Part shown: positions 1 through 7,324 of the stretch, piece by piece
Layout of the letters: every line of letters starts with the position of its first letter
Numbering within the stretch: position 1 is the first letter of the stretch
Assembly (NCBI GenBank): GCA_964353405.1
Contig: CAYGWJ010000201.1
Location: forward strand, 1 to 17,548
Reading direction: 5' to 3'
Origin: JBGLNJ01 sp964353405
GTDB taxonomy: Bacteria; Chloroflexota; Anaerolineae; Fen-1058
Length of the DNA stretch: 17,548 bases
Notes under the pieces: model-generated
Database searches by the model: none
What the model was told of the DNA's origin: nothing
The model's input: only the letters and a program-made list of their open reading frames with translations
Position numbers and translations under genes: made by a program

Positions 1-1
1 G

Positions 2-121
2 CCCTCCTGTCGTGTGACGGAATGGTATCACAACCATGATTCTGCCACAAACCGGCGGGCTTTACTATATGCGCTTGTCAAAGTTCGAGTTTTGAGCCGC
101 CCGGAACGAAGTCGGCTCTGA
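2..121 (+). other. Open frame running in from the left edge, no recognised product
   Basis: One forward frame is open from the window edge to a TGA at 119-121, giving about 39 residues rich in Arg, Leu and Val. It could be the C-terminal end of a gene cut by the window, but 39 codons can stay open by chance in this composition and I recognise no family. The same stretch holds a weak promoter-like pair, TTCTGC at 40-45 and TACTAT at 63-68 with a 17-nt spacer, which could serve the small gene downstream. Nothing else is visible in 1-160. Confidence 0.15.
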
Positions 122-160
122 TTGCGCAACGGTTACGTTAAGGAGCTTGAGGAAGCAGCC

Positions 161-340
161 ATGGCGACGAAGCCAGACCTAACAACGATGGAGTATGTTA
201 AGAACTGGTTTGAGAAGCACTTGCCACAAATGGCAGGTGCGATCATCAGCGTTCTTGTCAATCCCATTGTTGGCAAAGTCGTAGAGGCTGCCGGAGAACT
301 TGCTGCTGGAGAGTTAAAAAGAAGATTCGGGAAAACTTAA
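161..340 (+). CDS. Small hypothetical protein with an amphipathic or membrane-active helix
   Basis: Encodes 59 residues from ATG 161. I chose this start because GAGGAAG at 149-155 is a good ribosome binding site 5 nt upstream; a TTG at 122 in the same frame lacks one. The N-terminus is polar (MATKPDLTTMEY), the middle is hydrophobic and rich in Ile, Val and Gly (AGAIISVLVNPIVGKVV, roughly residues 26-42), and the C-terminus is basic (KRRFGKT). This suggests an amphipathic or membrane-inserting helix with a positive tail. The GC content is visibly lower than in the rest of the window, which hints at a different origin. The family is not recognised. The resemblance to short helical segments of some Chloroflexota signalling or conflict proteins is only an impression. 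It converges on the broken kinase fragment, and the two stop codons overlap. Confidence 0.5.
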   Translation: MATKPDLTTMEYVKNWFEKHLPQMAGAIISVLVNPIVGKVVEAAGELAAGELKRRFGKT

Positions 341-654
341 GGATGCCTCTGAACTGATCCAAAATTCCGTGCCAATTCCATAGGAATTGACTGTGTGCAC
401 CCGATCTCGCCGCGCCGGCCGATCATTAACCCATTGACGACTTCTTGCGTGGTTCCATCGCCTCCCGCCGCCGCGACGACGTCATAGCCTTCTTCACATG
501 CGCGCGCGGCCAGTTCAACCGCCTCGCCAGGTCGTGATGTTTCGGCCCAACCGATGTCGCCCTTTGCGCCGAGCCACTCTTTGATCTGCGGCGCCATCTC
601 GCGTGCATGTCCCCGGTCGGCGGCGGGATTGAAAATCACCTTGATGCGTGGCAT
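337..654 (-). pseudogene. 3'-truncated diacylglycerol/lipid kinase (DAGK catalytic domain) fragment
   Basis: The first 80 or so residues match the N-terminal half of the diacylglycerol kinase/YegS-like lipid kinase catalytic domain. There is an opening strand KVIFNPAADRG (the usual NP-x-(A/S)-G-x-G region), then YDVVAAAGGDGTTQEVVNGL, which carries the GGDGT nucleotide-binding motif. Directly after NGLM the family similarity stops: the expected IPxGTxND motif and the whole C-terminal substrate domain are absent, replaced by about 30 unrelated residues before a TAA. Full-length members are around 300 residues, so this 105-residue product should be inactive. The start is ATG 654 on the minus strand, with GGAG 6-7 nt upstream; an in-frame ATG at 666 is the alternative. 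The foreign 3' tail includes a small inverted repeat at 373-389, which suggests truncation by rearrangement or by insertion of an element since lost. Confidence 0.72.
373..389. repeat. Short inverted repeat in the foreign tail of the kinase fragment
   Basis: CAATTCC, a 3-nt loop ATA, and GGAATTG form a 7-bp perfect stem. It lies in the AT-rich 50-60 bp between the small gene and the point where kinase similarity stops. It could be a relic of a mobile-element end or a weak bidirectional terminator between the two converging genes. No U-tract follows on either strand, so the terminator reading is weak. Confidence 0.3.
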
Positions 655-727
655 CGTTTTCTCCATGTCAGCAGGATACAATTCACTTGTGTCAAGCTAA
701 AACACCACAGGCAGGGTAGAGTCACGC

Positions 728-756
728 TTGCCACGCCACATGAAGCGTGCTATACT
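728..756 (+). promoter_or_regulatory. Sigma-70-type promoter candidate with extended -10
   Basis: TTGCCA at 728-733 and TATACT at 751-756 are separated by exactly 17 nt, and the -10 is preceded by TGC, giving an extended -10 (TGnTATACT). Transcription would start near 763 and read into the seven-gene block beginning at 877. The 655-876 gap contains no gene that I can support; it is a promoter region facing right. Confidence 0.5.
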
Positions 757-795
757 CCCGCATAATTACGTCAATCGGCGCGGTCCCGGTCAATT

Positions 796-823
796 TTGAC
801 AACGCGAGCAATTTGACTACAAT
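796..823 (+). promoter_or_regulatory. Sigma-70-type promoter candidate
   Basis: A consensus TTGACA (796-801) and TACAAT (818-823) are separated by 16 nt, placing a start near 830. It is the closest match to consensus in the window and would give a leader of about 47 nt before the GTG at 877. That leader contains no Shine-Dalgarno sequence. Confidence 0.55.
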
Positions 824-860
824 TATCGGCGTGCCGCCGCGCGATTGGACACGCGCAGTG

Positions 861-876
861 TGGTATACTTGCCGGT
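861..876 (+). promoter_or_regulatory. Extended -10 immediately upstream of the GTG start (possible leaderless start)
   Basis: TGGTATACT at 861-869 is an extended -10 element (TGnTATAnT-like). Its expected start point, about 7 nt downstream, falls at 876-877, exactly on the GTG start codon of the next gene. No suitable -35 is present at normal spacing, but extended -10 promoters do not need a strong one. The absence of any Shine-Dalgarno before 877 agrees with leaderless translation. Confidence 0.4.
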
Positions 877-1143
877 GTGGACACTACCCGGCGCAAAGAG
901 CTAATTGACGAATGGGCTGCGCGGCTGGACCGATGGGGGCTGATGCCCGTCGCTCCCATCCTGTTACAAGTGATCCGGCCGTTGGGATTCATTGGCAGCC
1001 AGGCCCTGTTGTTCGGACAGCCATTCCTGACTTGGTTTGCTGACGTCCAGTCGCTTGACGAGCTGTCGTCCTTGCTCGATGACGCGGATGCGCTCGACCA
1101 GATCGAGCGCCGACTGACCGAAGCGGACCATCACGCCACTTAG
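877..1143 (+). CDS. 88-aa hypothetical protein, first gene of the seven-gene membrane block
   Basis: Starts with GTG at 877. There is no ribosome binding site, and the start coincides with the transcription start predicted from TATACT at 864-869. The product has a charged N-terminal helix (TRRKELIDEWAARLD), a hydrophobic middle around residues 22-52 with the phrase PLGFIGSQALLFGQPFL, and an acidic Asp/Glu/Leu-rich C-terminus. The middle could be a membrane-embedded hairpin or a helix packing against a membrane partner. I recall similar short proteins with an FIGSQ-like motif next to DUF6754-type genes in Chloroflexota, but I cannot name a family. It is followed at 12 nt by the DUF6754-like gene and is probably part of the same operon and complex. 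Confidence 0.7.
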   Translation: MDTTRRKELIDEWAARLDRWGLMPVAPILLQVIRPLGFIGSQALLFGQPFLTWFADVQSLDELSSLLDDADALDQIERRLTEADHHAT

Positions 1144-1154
1144 GAAAATTGCCG

Positions 1155-1922
1155 ATGGATTCTTCGCAAATCGCTGGCGCGCTTCTGGTTGTGGCCCTGG
1201 GAGCCTTGATCGCCGTCTTGGGCGGTATTGCCTGGACCGGTCGCCGTCCCACTTTGCGTCCCCTCCCGGGCTTGGAGATATTGCGTGGTCAGCAGGACCG
1301 CGCGATTGAAAGTGGTCAAAGCCTCCACCTCTCCCTGGGCACGAGCGGCATTGGTGGCGGCAATACAGCTGCCACACTTGCCGGACTCGCGATCCTCGAA
1401 TCGCTGGCTGATGAAGCTGCAGCCACGGATACTCCCCCCACGGTGACCGTGGCCGACCCCACAGCTTTGGTAATGGCGCAAGATGTCCTCCGCCGGGCGT
1501 ATGCCCGACAGGGCAATATGGCCGGTTATGACCCTCGCGCAGTTCGCTACGTGGCTGCTTCGCCTCTGCCCTATGCGGCTGGCGTGAGCGACATTCTATC
1601 TTCGGAAGAAACCTCTGCTAATGTCATGGCGGGCGTATTTGGACCGGAAGCAGCCTTTATCACCGAGGAAGGCTCTAAACAAGCTGTACTCCAGGCGGCT
1701 GGCGCGGCGGACGTTGCGCCGCTGGCGGTGATGTACCCATCGGTCAATCATCTGATGATTGGCGAAGAAATGTTTGCCGCCAGCGGTTACATGGATAACC
1801 TGCCCGTGCACGCAGGCAGCTTGCTGGCGCAAGATATCATTCGTTGGTTGCTGGCGGCTCTGCTCTTTGTCGCTTCGGCTGGCGCGTTGTTGCAGCGTTT
1901 GTGGGGAGGCCCGACCCTGTGA
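1155..1922 (+). CDS. DUF6754-like membrane protein
   Basis: 255 residues from ATG 1155. I preferred this over TTG 1149 because AGGA at 1142-1145 sits 9 nt upstream. An N-terminal transmembrane helix (about residues 5-27) is followed by a Gly/Ala/Ser-rich globular domain and a C-terminal transmembrane helix (about 226-245, WLLAALLFVASAGALL). The globular part contains SLGTSGIGGGNTAATLAGL and a long stretch ending GSKQAVLQAAGAADVAPLAVMYP. This pattern resembles the DUF6754 proteins that I associate with Chloroflexota; that assignment is from memory. Both ends anchored with a folded domain between them suggest a scaffold or receptor subunit. The stop TGA overlaps the GTG of the next gene by 3 nt, so the two are translationally coupled. 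Confidence 0.75.
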   Translation: MDSSQIAGALLVVALGALIAVLGGIAWTGRRPTLRPLPGLEILRGQQDRAIESGQSLHLSLGTSGIGGGNTAATLAGLAILESLADEAAATDTPPTVTVADPTALVMAQDVLRRAYARQGNMAGYDPRAVRYVAASPLPYAAGVSDILSSEETSANVMAGVFGPEAAFITEEGSKQAVLQAAGAADVAPLAVMYPSVNHLMIGEEMFAASGYMDNLPVHAGSLLAQDIIRWLLAALLFVASAGALLQRLWGGPTL

Positions 1923-2572
1923 AGCGTGTCGCACCGCTTGTCGTCACGATGGTGTTCGGCTGGCTCACGCTGGTCACGTATTTTTGGCCGGTCATTGCTC
2001 CGGCACGCGCCATTCTGGTGGAGCTGGCCGTGATCACTGCCGCGTTCGCCGCGATCCTGGGGGCGTTCAACGTATTCCACGTTCACGGAACTCGCATCTT
2101 CCGCCAGCGCCCCGGCTGGTTCTACAGCTTTGTGTTGCTGGCGAGCATGGGCGTCGTGCTGGTGATCGGCGCATGGGAGGGCGTCACGGCCATGGTGCTT
2201 GGGCAGGACGCAGCCCGACAAGGCGTGTCCGGTGAAGTGATGCTGTGGCTTTATCAATACATTTTGATCCCCGTTCAGGCCTCGCTGGCAGCCCTCTTGC
2301 CGTTTCTCTTGGCCTTTGCCGCTTATCGTACGTTGCGGATGCGTTCCGCTTCTGGCACAGTCGGCGGGGCGCTATTCCTGATCACGGCGATTATTGTGTT
2401 GTTGGGACAGGTGCCTCTATTCAATCTGACACCGTTGAGAGACCTGCGCGAATGGATTATCCGCGTCCCGGCTATGGCCGGAATGCGCGGCATTCTGTTG
2501 GGCGTTGGATTGGGCATCACGGCCACTGCTCTGCGCGTGCTCATGGGGGCCGATCGCCCGTCGAGTGACTAA
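1919..2572 (+). CDS. Polytopic membrane protein (about six TM helices), function unknown
   Basis: 217 residues from GTG 1919, which overlaps the preceding TGA (GTGA junction). The frame stays open further upstream to 1844, but that would invade the DUF6754-like gene by 79 nt. Hydrophobic segments lie at about residues 4-23, 28-50, 62-82, 103-137 (one long or two short), 146-168 and 185-208, with short charged loops such as HVHGTRIFRQRPG between them. No catalytic motif or transporter signature is visible. The TAA stop shares its last base with the ATG of the zinc-ribbon gene. The position inside the coupled block suggests an integral membrane subunit of the same assembly. Confidence 0.75.
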   Translation: MKRVAPLVVTMVFGWLTLVTYFWPVIAPARAILVELAVITAAFAAILGAFNVFHVHGTRIFRQRPGWFYSFVLLASMGVVLVIGAWEGVTAMVLGQDAARQGVSGEVMLWLYQYILIPVQASLAALLPFLLAFAAYRTLRMRSASGTVGGALFLITAIIVLLGQVPLFNLTPLRDLREWIIRVPAMAGMRGILLGVGLGITATALRVLMGADRPSSD

Positions 2573-4815
2573 TGACTAACTGCCCGAACTGTGGCACAGC
2601 CAATCCAGACGAAAGCCGCTTTTGCAGCAAGTGCGGGACGACGCTATCCGCCCCGGCGGGAAGGCGTTGCCCGATGTGCGCGCGGATGAACCCGTCGGCC
2701 AATATCTTTTGCGATTCGTGCGGCGCGCGTCTGGTCCCGGCCAGGCCTGCCTCTGCGTCAGCGCCGGAGCCGCCTGCGCCACCACCTGCTCCGTCGCCCC
2801 ACGTAGAGTCGCCCGGTGAATCAGATGATTGGCTGAGACGTTTGCGAGGAAGCCTCCCCGAGTCGTCGGCGCCGGACGAGAATATGCCAGACTGGTTGCG
2901 TGGCCGCGAAGCGGAGAGCGCAGAGTCGGTTGAAGAGTCGTCCACTTTTGATCTGGCAGCACGATTGGGCGGCGGCGAACCCGCGCCCGAGTCGGCGAAT
3001 ATTCCCGATTGGCTCAAGGACCTTGTCCCAACGGCCAAGACGCCGCCTCCGCCGCCTGTTGCACCACCGCCCGTCGAGGTTGAAACACCCCGCGCGGCGC
3101 GGCGCGCGCAACTTGAACCACCTTCCGCGCCTTACGCGTCGCCCGCCGCGCCGTCGTTTGCGGAAGCCGATGTTCCAGATTGGCTCAAGCAACCTCTGCC
3201 GGGTGAGTCTGTCCAGGCTCCCACTCCCGTGAGCACTCCGCTGCCTCCATTTGAGCCTTCGACCTTTGCCGAGCCGTCGCCTGCCGAGGCCGAGATTCCA
3301 GATTGGCTGTCTCAACTTGGGACACCGCCCGCCTTCGTGCCTGCTCAGGGTGCGTCACTTGCCATAGAGGCGGAAGCACCGCGCGAGGCGCCGCGTCAGA
3401 GCTTACCGCCCACAGTGCCTTCGCCGCGGAAGCCGGCAAGCACAGCTTCCGTTAGCGAGGCCATATCAGTGCCAACCGAGCCTGTCGTGGCGGCCCCGGC
3501 TCAGGCCGAGTTGCCAGATTGGCTTAAAGACAGGGGAGCACCCTCGGCTGTCTCAGAGCCGCAGATGACTCCCGTGGCTCCCTTGCCGTTCATAGAGTCG
3601 AAGGCCGAGCCGCCGGCAGAATTGCCTGACTGGCTCAAGGAACTCGGACCGGTGAGGGCAGGTGCTGCCGCTCCGCCCGCGTTGATCCAAACCCCGTCTA
3701 TCCCGACCACAGCGGGCGGGTTGGTGGCTGCAGAACTCCCGTTGTGGTTAAAAGAGCTTCAACCGGCCGGAGCGACGGCGGAACCGGAAAAGCAAGAGCC
3801 GGCTGAGACGGAAGGCGTATTGGCAGGTGTGCATGGCGCGCTGCCCGCGGCAGAGATTGTGTCGCAAGCACTGGGTGCGGGTATGCCCCGCCCCCTATAT
3901 CCCGAGATACCCGCCAGCGATTTAGCCCGGGCTCGCGCACTTGCCGAATTGCTTGCTCGCGGCGCGGCGGCGGTCGTCCACCGCGAAGGTGAAAGCCCCG
4001 CGCAAAGGTTGTGGAGCAATACCCAACGCTGGTTGGTCTTTCTCGCCATTGCGGTCTTGGCGGTCTTGCCGCTGGTACAGCCGAACCTGCTGTTCGGACT
4101 GGTGAGCGCCCCGCCACTCGATCCAGCCAACGAAGACATGTTCAACAACATTCAGGCTTTGCCTTCGGGCGCGGCGGTGCTGGTGGCGTTTGACTATGAT
4201 GCCACGCAATCGCCGGAGATGGATACGCAGGCACGCGTGTTGCTGCGTCACCTTTCGGCGCGCAAGGCGAACGTCAAGGTCGCCAGTCTCTACCAGGCGG
4301 GTCCGGCGGTGGCACAGGCCGTCGTCAATCAGATCAACAGTACGTTGACCGGCACGTTGCCGATCAAGGTCGAGCAGCGCGGTTACTTGCCCGGCCAGGA
4401 CGCCGCCGTGGCATATTTCATTCAGAGCACGCCGATTTCAATGGTGGTTGAGCTGGCAGCCACGCCGGACACAGTGCGCTGGTGGGTCGAGCAACTGGCT
4501 GCGCGCTCCGATGCGCCCACGTTCCTGGCGGGCGTCAGCGCTTCGGCTGAGCCGATGTCGCGACCTTATGTGGCAAGCCATCAGGTCAGCGGCATGATCG
4601 TGGGCGTCCCCGGTGCAACCGCTTACCGATTGAAACTGCGCGAGGTGCTCCAGGACGACAAGGATGGGATGGAACAGGTGCTGGCGCCTCTGGCCTCCAT
4701 CGGTCTGGTTAACGTGGCGCTGGTGGCGCTCATGGTGCTGGGAGGATTGGTGCAACTCGTGTCCGGTCGCAAGCCGCAGTCTGCAACGCACTCGGGCGGG
4801 AGGCAACGCGGATGA
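2572..4815 (+). CDS. Zinc-ribbon membrane protein with repeated P-D-W-L motifs
   Basis: 747 residues. The N-terminus has two zinc ribbons: CPNC at 4-7 with CSKC at 18-21, and CPMC at 33-36 with CDSC at 47-50. A disordered Pro/Ala/Glu-rich region follows (about 54-430) with eight short motifs of the form (D/P)(D/L)WL, followed in most copies by (K/S/R)-x-x. They are near residues 85, 106, 145, 202, 243, 315, 352 and 390, mostly written I/V/L-P-D-W-L-K. A transmembrane helix spans about 483-506 (WLVFLAIAVLAVLPLVQPNL). Then comes a folded domain of about 190 residues with alternating strands and helices, and a second transmembrane helix near 706-730. The zinc ribbons and motif array are therefore on one side of the membrane, probably cytoplasmic, and the folded domain on the other. 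The array looks like a multivalent docking platform for a partner that binds the P-D-W-L motif. The stop overlaps the next ATG (ATGA). Confidence 0.85.
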   Translation: MTNCPNCGTANPDESRFCSKCGTTLSAPAGRRCPMCARMNPSANIFCDSCGARLVPARPASASAPEPPAPPPAPSPHVESPGESDDWLRRLRGSLPESSAPDENMPDWLRGREAESAESVEESSTFDLAARLGGGEPAPESANIPDWLKDLVPTAKTPPPPPVAPPPVEVETPRAARRAQLEPPSAPYASPAAPSFAEADVPDWLKQPLPGESVQAPTPVSTPLPPFEPSTFAEPSPAEAEIPDWLSQLGTPPAFVPAQGASLAIEAEAPREAPRQSLPPTVPSPRKPASTASVSEAISVPTEPVVAAPAQAELPDWLKDRGAPSAVSEPQMTPVAPLPFIESKAEPPAELPDWLKELGPVRAGAAAPPALIQTPSIPTTAGGLVAAELPLWLKELQPAGATAEPEKQEPAETEGVLAGVHGALPAAEIVSQALGAGMPRPLYPEIPASDLARARALAELLARGAAAVVHREGESPAQRLWSNTQRWLVFLAIAVLAVLPLVQPNLLFGLVSAPPLDPANEDMFNNIQALPSGAAVLVAFDYDATQSPEMDTQARVLLRHLSARKANVKVASLYQAGPAVAQAVVNQINSTLTGTLPIKVEQRGYLPGQDAAVAYFIQSTPISMVVELAATPDTVRWWVEQLAARSDAPTFLAGVSASAEPMSRPYVASHQVSGMIVGVPGATAYRLKLREVLQDDKDGMEQVLAPLASIGLVNVALVALMVLGGLVQLVSGRKPQSATHSGGRQRG

Positions 4816-5552
4816 TTCCCGGCCTGGCTGGAATGGATTTCACTCTCGTTGGGACGGCGGTCGCCGCCGTGTTGACGGTCTTTGTCTTTAGCTATCTCCT
4901 GGGCGATTTGCCAGGCGTAGGCGATCTGTTCAAGTTCTTGTATCGCCTGGCATTGCACATTCTTGTTGGCGCGGGTGTGGCTTACGCGCTGCTTGTGGCC
5001 GGGTGGGGCGTTTTGTATCCTTACGTCTTTGTGCGCTTGACGCGGTTCAGTGTTGACCATGATATTGCACAGCTGACCATCGCTCTAGTCGGCGCCGGGT
5101 TGGGTATCTTGATGTTGTTCAAAGGTTTTCGTTCACTGGCCTGGCTAGGAAATATCGCCACCGGTTATCTGATGGGAGTGGGGTTGGGTGTGGCGGCTGG
5201 GGGCGCAGTGCTGGGCACGTTGTACGCGCAGAGCGTCAGCACGGCCACACTGTCGGGCGCGAGAACGGATCACTCTGTGTGGCTCATCCTTGACTCGGTC
5301 ATCCTGGTGTTTGGAACGCTGACGGTTTTGCTCTCGTTCACGTTTACAGCCACAGGTCGCAGGGGGCTCGGCGGCTGGGCAGCGCGATTGATCCGGGTTC
5401 TCTCGGTCCTGGGCCGCGGCTTTGTGTACGTGGCCCTCGGCGCGGCTTTTGCCGGAGTATACGCGGCCAGTGCGGCCGTGCTGGCAGGACAGGCGCAGAC
5501 TTTGATCCATCAAGTGAGGACAGTGCTTGCGGCGCTGAATCTGGGAATGTGA
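4812..5552 (+). CDS. Polytopic membrane protein, function unknown
   Basis: 246 residues from ATG 4812, overlapping the previous stop by 4 nt. It has about seven hydrophobic helices: near residues 9-30, 40-67, 80-101, 108-137, 155-178, 195-215 and 218-235. The N-terminus reads like an inner-membrane channel or scaffold: short loops, many Gly and Ala, and few charged residues in the helices. No transporter, permease or enzyme motif is evident. A TGATG junction couples it to the MutL-like ATPase that follows. Together with the genes at 1155 and 1919 it would make up the membrane-embedded part of the presumed complex. Confidence 0.75.
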   Translation: MIPGLAGMDFTLVGTAVAAVLTVFVFSYLLGDLPGVGDLFKFLYRLALHILVGAGVAYALLVAGWGVLYPYVFVRLTRFSVDHDIAQLTIALVGAGLGILMLFKGFRSLAWLGNIATGYLMGVGLGVAAGGAVLGTLYAQSVSTATLSGARTDHSVWLILDSVILVFGTLTVLLSFTFTATGRRGLGGWAARLIRVLSVLGRGFVYVALGAAFAGVYAASAAVLAGQAQTLIHQVRTVLAALNLGM

Positions 5553-7324
5553 TGGAAGAGCATCGCATCGAATCCATTCTGGCAATTGATATTGGCTCGG
5601 TCTTGACCAAGACCACGCTGCTGGCGCGCGTCGAGGGAATCTATCGTTTTGTGGGTCGCGGCGAAGCGCCTTCGACGGTGGAGCCGCCCTGGCTGGACAC
5701 GATTGCGGGTGTGGACCACGCACTGGAGCAGCTCACTGACGTCACTCACCGGCAGGTGCTCGACGAGCACGGGCGGCTCATCACGCCAGAGCGGCCCGAT
5801 GGCGCGGGCGTGGATGCGTGCATGTTCACGATCAGCGCGGCCGGGCCACTCAAGCTGGTGCTGATCGGACTCTCCGCCGACTTGAGCGTGTCGAGCCTCC
5901 AGCGCGCAGCGGCCAGCACCTACACTCAGGTGACGGATGTGCTGACTCGCGCTGGGGGATTGGACGGGCAGTCTGTCGAGCGATTGACCCAAGAGGACCG
6001 TGTCCGGCGCATCTATCGAGCCCGCCCGGATGTCGTGTGCGTCGTCGGCGGAACAGATGGCGGGGCCGATACACCCGTGCTTGAAATGGTGGAAAGTGTG
6101 GCGATGGCTTCTACCTTGTTAGGTGAGGCTCAGCGCCCGCGCATTTTGTTTGCCGGCAATGCCAGGCTGCGGCCCCAGGTCGCCGAAATCGTCGGGGCCG
6201 AGGCCGAGCTTCAGGTATCGGATAACGTCCGGCCCAGGGTAGATGTAGAAAGCATCGGCCCGGCGCAGGCCGAGCTGGAGGCGATGTATCAGGCGATCAA
6301 GGTCGCGCAATTGCCGGGCTTTACCGATCTCAAGAGCTGGTCCAAGCTGCCGGTGCTGCCCACGGCGCGCGCTATCGCGCATGTCGTCCAATACCTCAGC
6401 CTGGAAGACACACGCAAGGGTACTCTGGGCGTGGATGTGGGCGCGGCTTGTACGACGATTGCTGCGGCCAAGGCCGGGCAGGTGCAGGTATTCGTTCGCA
6501 GTGACCTGGGCACGGCGCTCAGCGCGCGTGACGTTCGCCGGGCGTGCGGCCTGGAGGCCATCACGCGCTGGCTGCCGTTTGAGCCTAGCATCGGCGAAAT
6601 CGAAAGCTTGATCACGGAAAAGGAATTGCATCCCGCGTCCGTGCCGCAAGATTCACGCGAGTTGTTGATTGAGCAGGCCATCGCGCGCCAAGCGCTACGC
6701 GCCGCGCTGGCTCAAGCGCGGACGGGTTGGCCCGCGGAATGGAGCGGCCCGTATCCAACACTTTTGCCATACCTCGAACCCATCCTCGCCAGCGGGAGTG
6801 TGCTAGGCCGTGCACCGCGTCCCGGTCAGGCCGCGCTCATGTTGCTCGACGCCATCGAGCCTATCGGCGTGACGACGCTGGTGCTCGATCGCGGCGGGCT
6901 GTTGCCCGCGCTGGGTGCATGCGCGCTGGCTCAACCGTTAGTGACGGTGCAGTCACTCGATGCCGGTGGACTGCTCACGTTAGGCACGGTCGTGACGCCT
7001 GTGGGTCGCGCGCGATGGGGCGAAACGATCCTGGGCGTCAGGATGAAATATCAAACCGGCGGCGATCTGGAAGTCGAAGTCGCAGCCGGTTCACTCGAAG
7101 TCTTGCCGCTGCCGCCGGGCCAAAAAGCTGTGCTCGACCTGAGGCCGCGCCGGAATATTGACGTGGGACGCGGCGGGCCGGGTCGGGGTGGCAAGGCGGT
7201 TGAGGTGCACGGCGGTCTGGTGGGGGTAGTGATTGACGCGCGCGGGCGCCCGCTCGCTTTGCCTTCGGATGCAGACAAGCGGCGTGAGCGCATTCAGCAG
7301 TGGTTGTGGGATATGGGGGCGTGA
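5552..7324 (+). CDS. Glutamate mutase MutL/GlmL-like ASKHA-fold ATPase
   Basis: 590 residues from ATG 5552, which shares a base with the previous TGA; a GTG at 5549 is the alternative. The N-terminal SILAIDIGSVLTKTTLL (about residues 9-25) is the phosphate-1 loop of the ASKHA (actin/Hsp70/sugar kinase) fold. The segment VCVVGGTDGGADTPVLEMV, the following RPRILFAGNARLRPQV and a second Asp-Gly motif TLGVDVGAACTTI near residue 290 occur in the same order in MutL/GlmL proteins (glutamate mutase accessory proteins). Family members in clostridia are about 460 residues and are thought to reactivate B12-dependent mutases. This one is longer, with an extra C-terminal region that includes a Gly/Arg-rich loop (GRGGPGRGGKAVEVHGG). 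No mutase subunit or cobalamin gene is in the window, and the neighbours are membrane proteins, so a role in powering or assembling a membrane complex is a reasonable inference. Confidence 0.82.
   Translation: MEEHRIESILAIDIGSVLTKTTLLARVEGIYRFVGRGEAPSTVEPPWLDTIAGVDHALEQLTDVTHRQVLDEHGRLITPERPDGAGVDACMFTISAAGPLKLVLIGLSADLSVSSLQRAAASTYTQVTDVLTRAGGLDGQSVERLTQEDRVRRIYRARPDVVCVVGGTDGGADTPVLEMVESVAMASTLLGEAQRPRILFAGNARLRPQVAEIVGAEAELQVSDNVRPRVDVESIGPAQAELEAMYQAIKVAQLPGFTDLKSWSKLPVLPTARAIAHVVQYLSLEDTRKGTLGVDVGAACTTIAAAKAGQVQVFVRSDLGTALSARDVRRACGLEAITRWLPFEPSIGEIESLITEKELHPASVPQDSRELLIEQAIARQALRAALAQARTGWPAEWSGPYPTLLPYLEPILASGSVLGRAPRPGQAALMLLDAIEPIGVTTLVLDRGGLLPALGACALAQPLVTVQSLDAGGLLTLGTVVTPVGRARWGETILGVRMKYQTGGDLEVEVAAGSLEVLPLPPGQKAVLDLRPRRNIDVGRGGPGRGGKAVEVHGGLVGVVIDARGRPLALPSDADKRRERIQQWLWDMGA

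Noticed and set aside
337..681. Intact small lipid kinase
   Set aside because: The family needs a C-terminal domain and the IPxGTxND motif; both are missing.
1844..1918. Extended N-terminus for the 6-TM protein
   Set aside because: It would overlap the DUF6754-like gene by 79 nt; the GTGA junction at 1919 fits the pattern of the other coupled genes.
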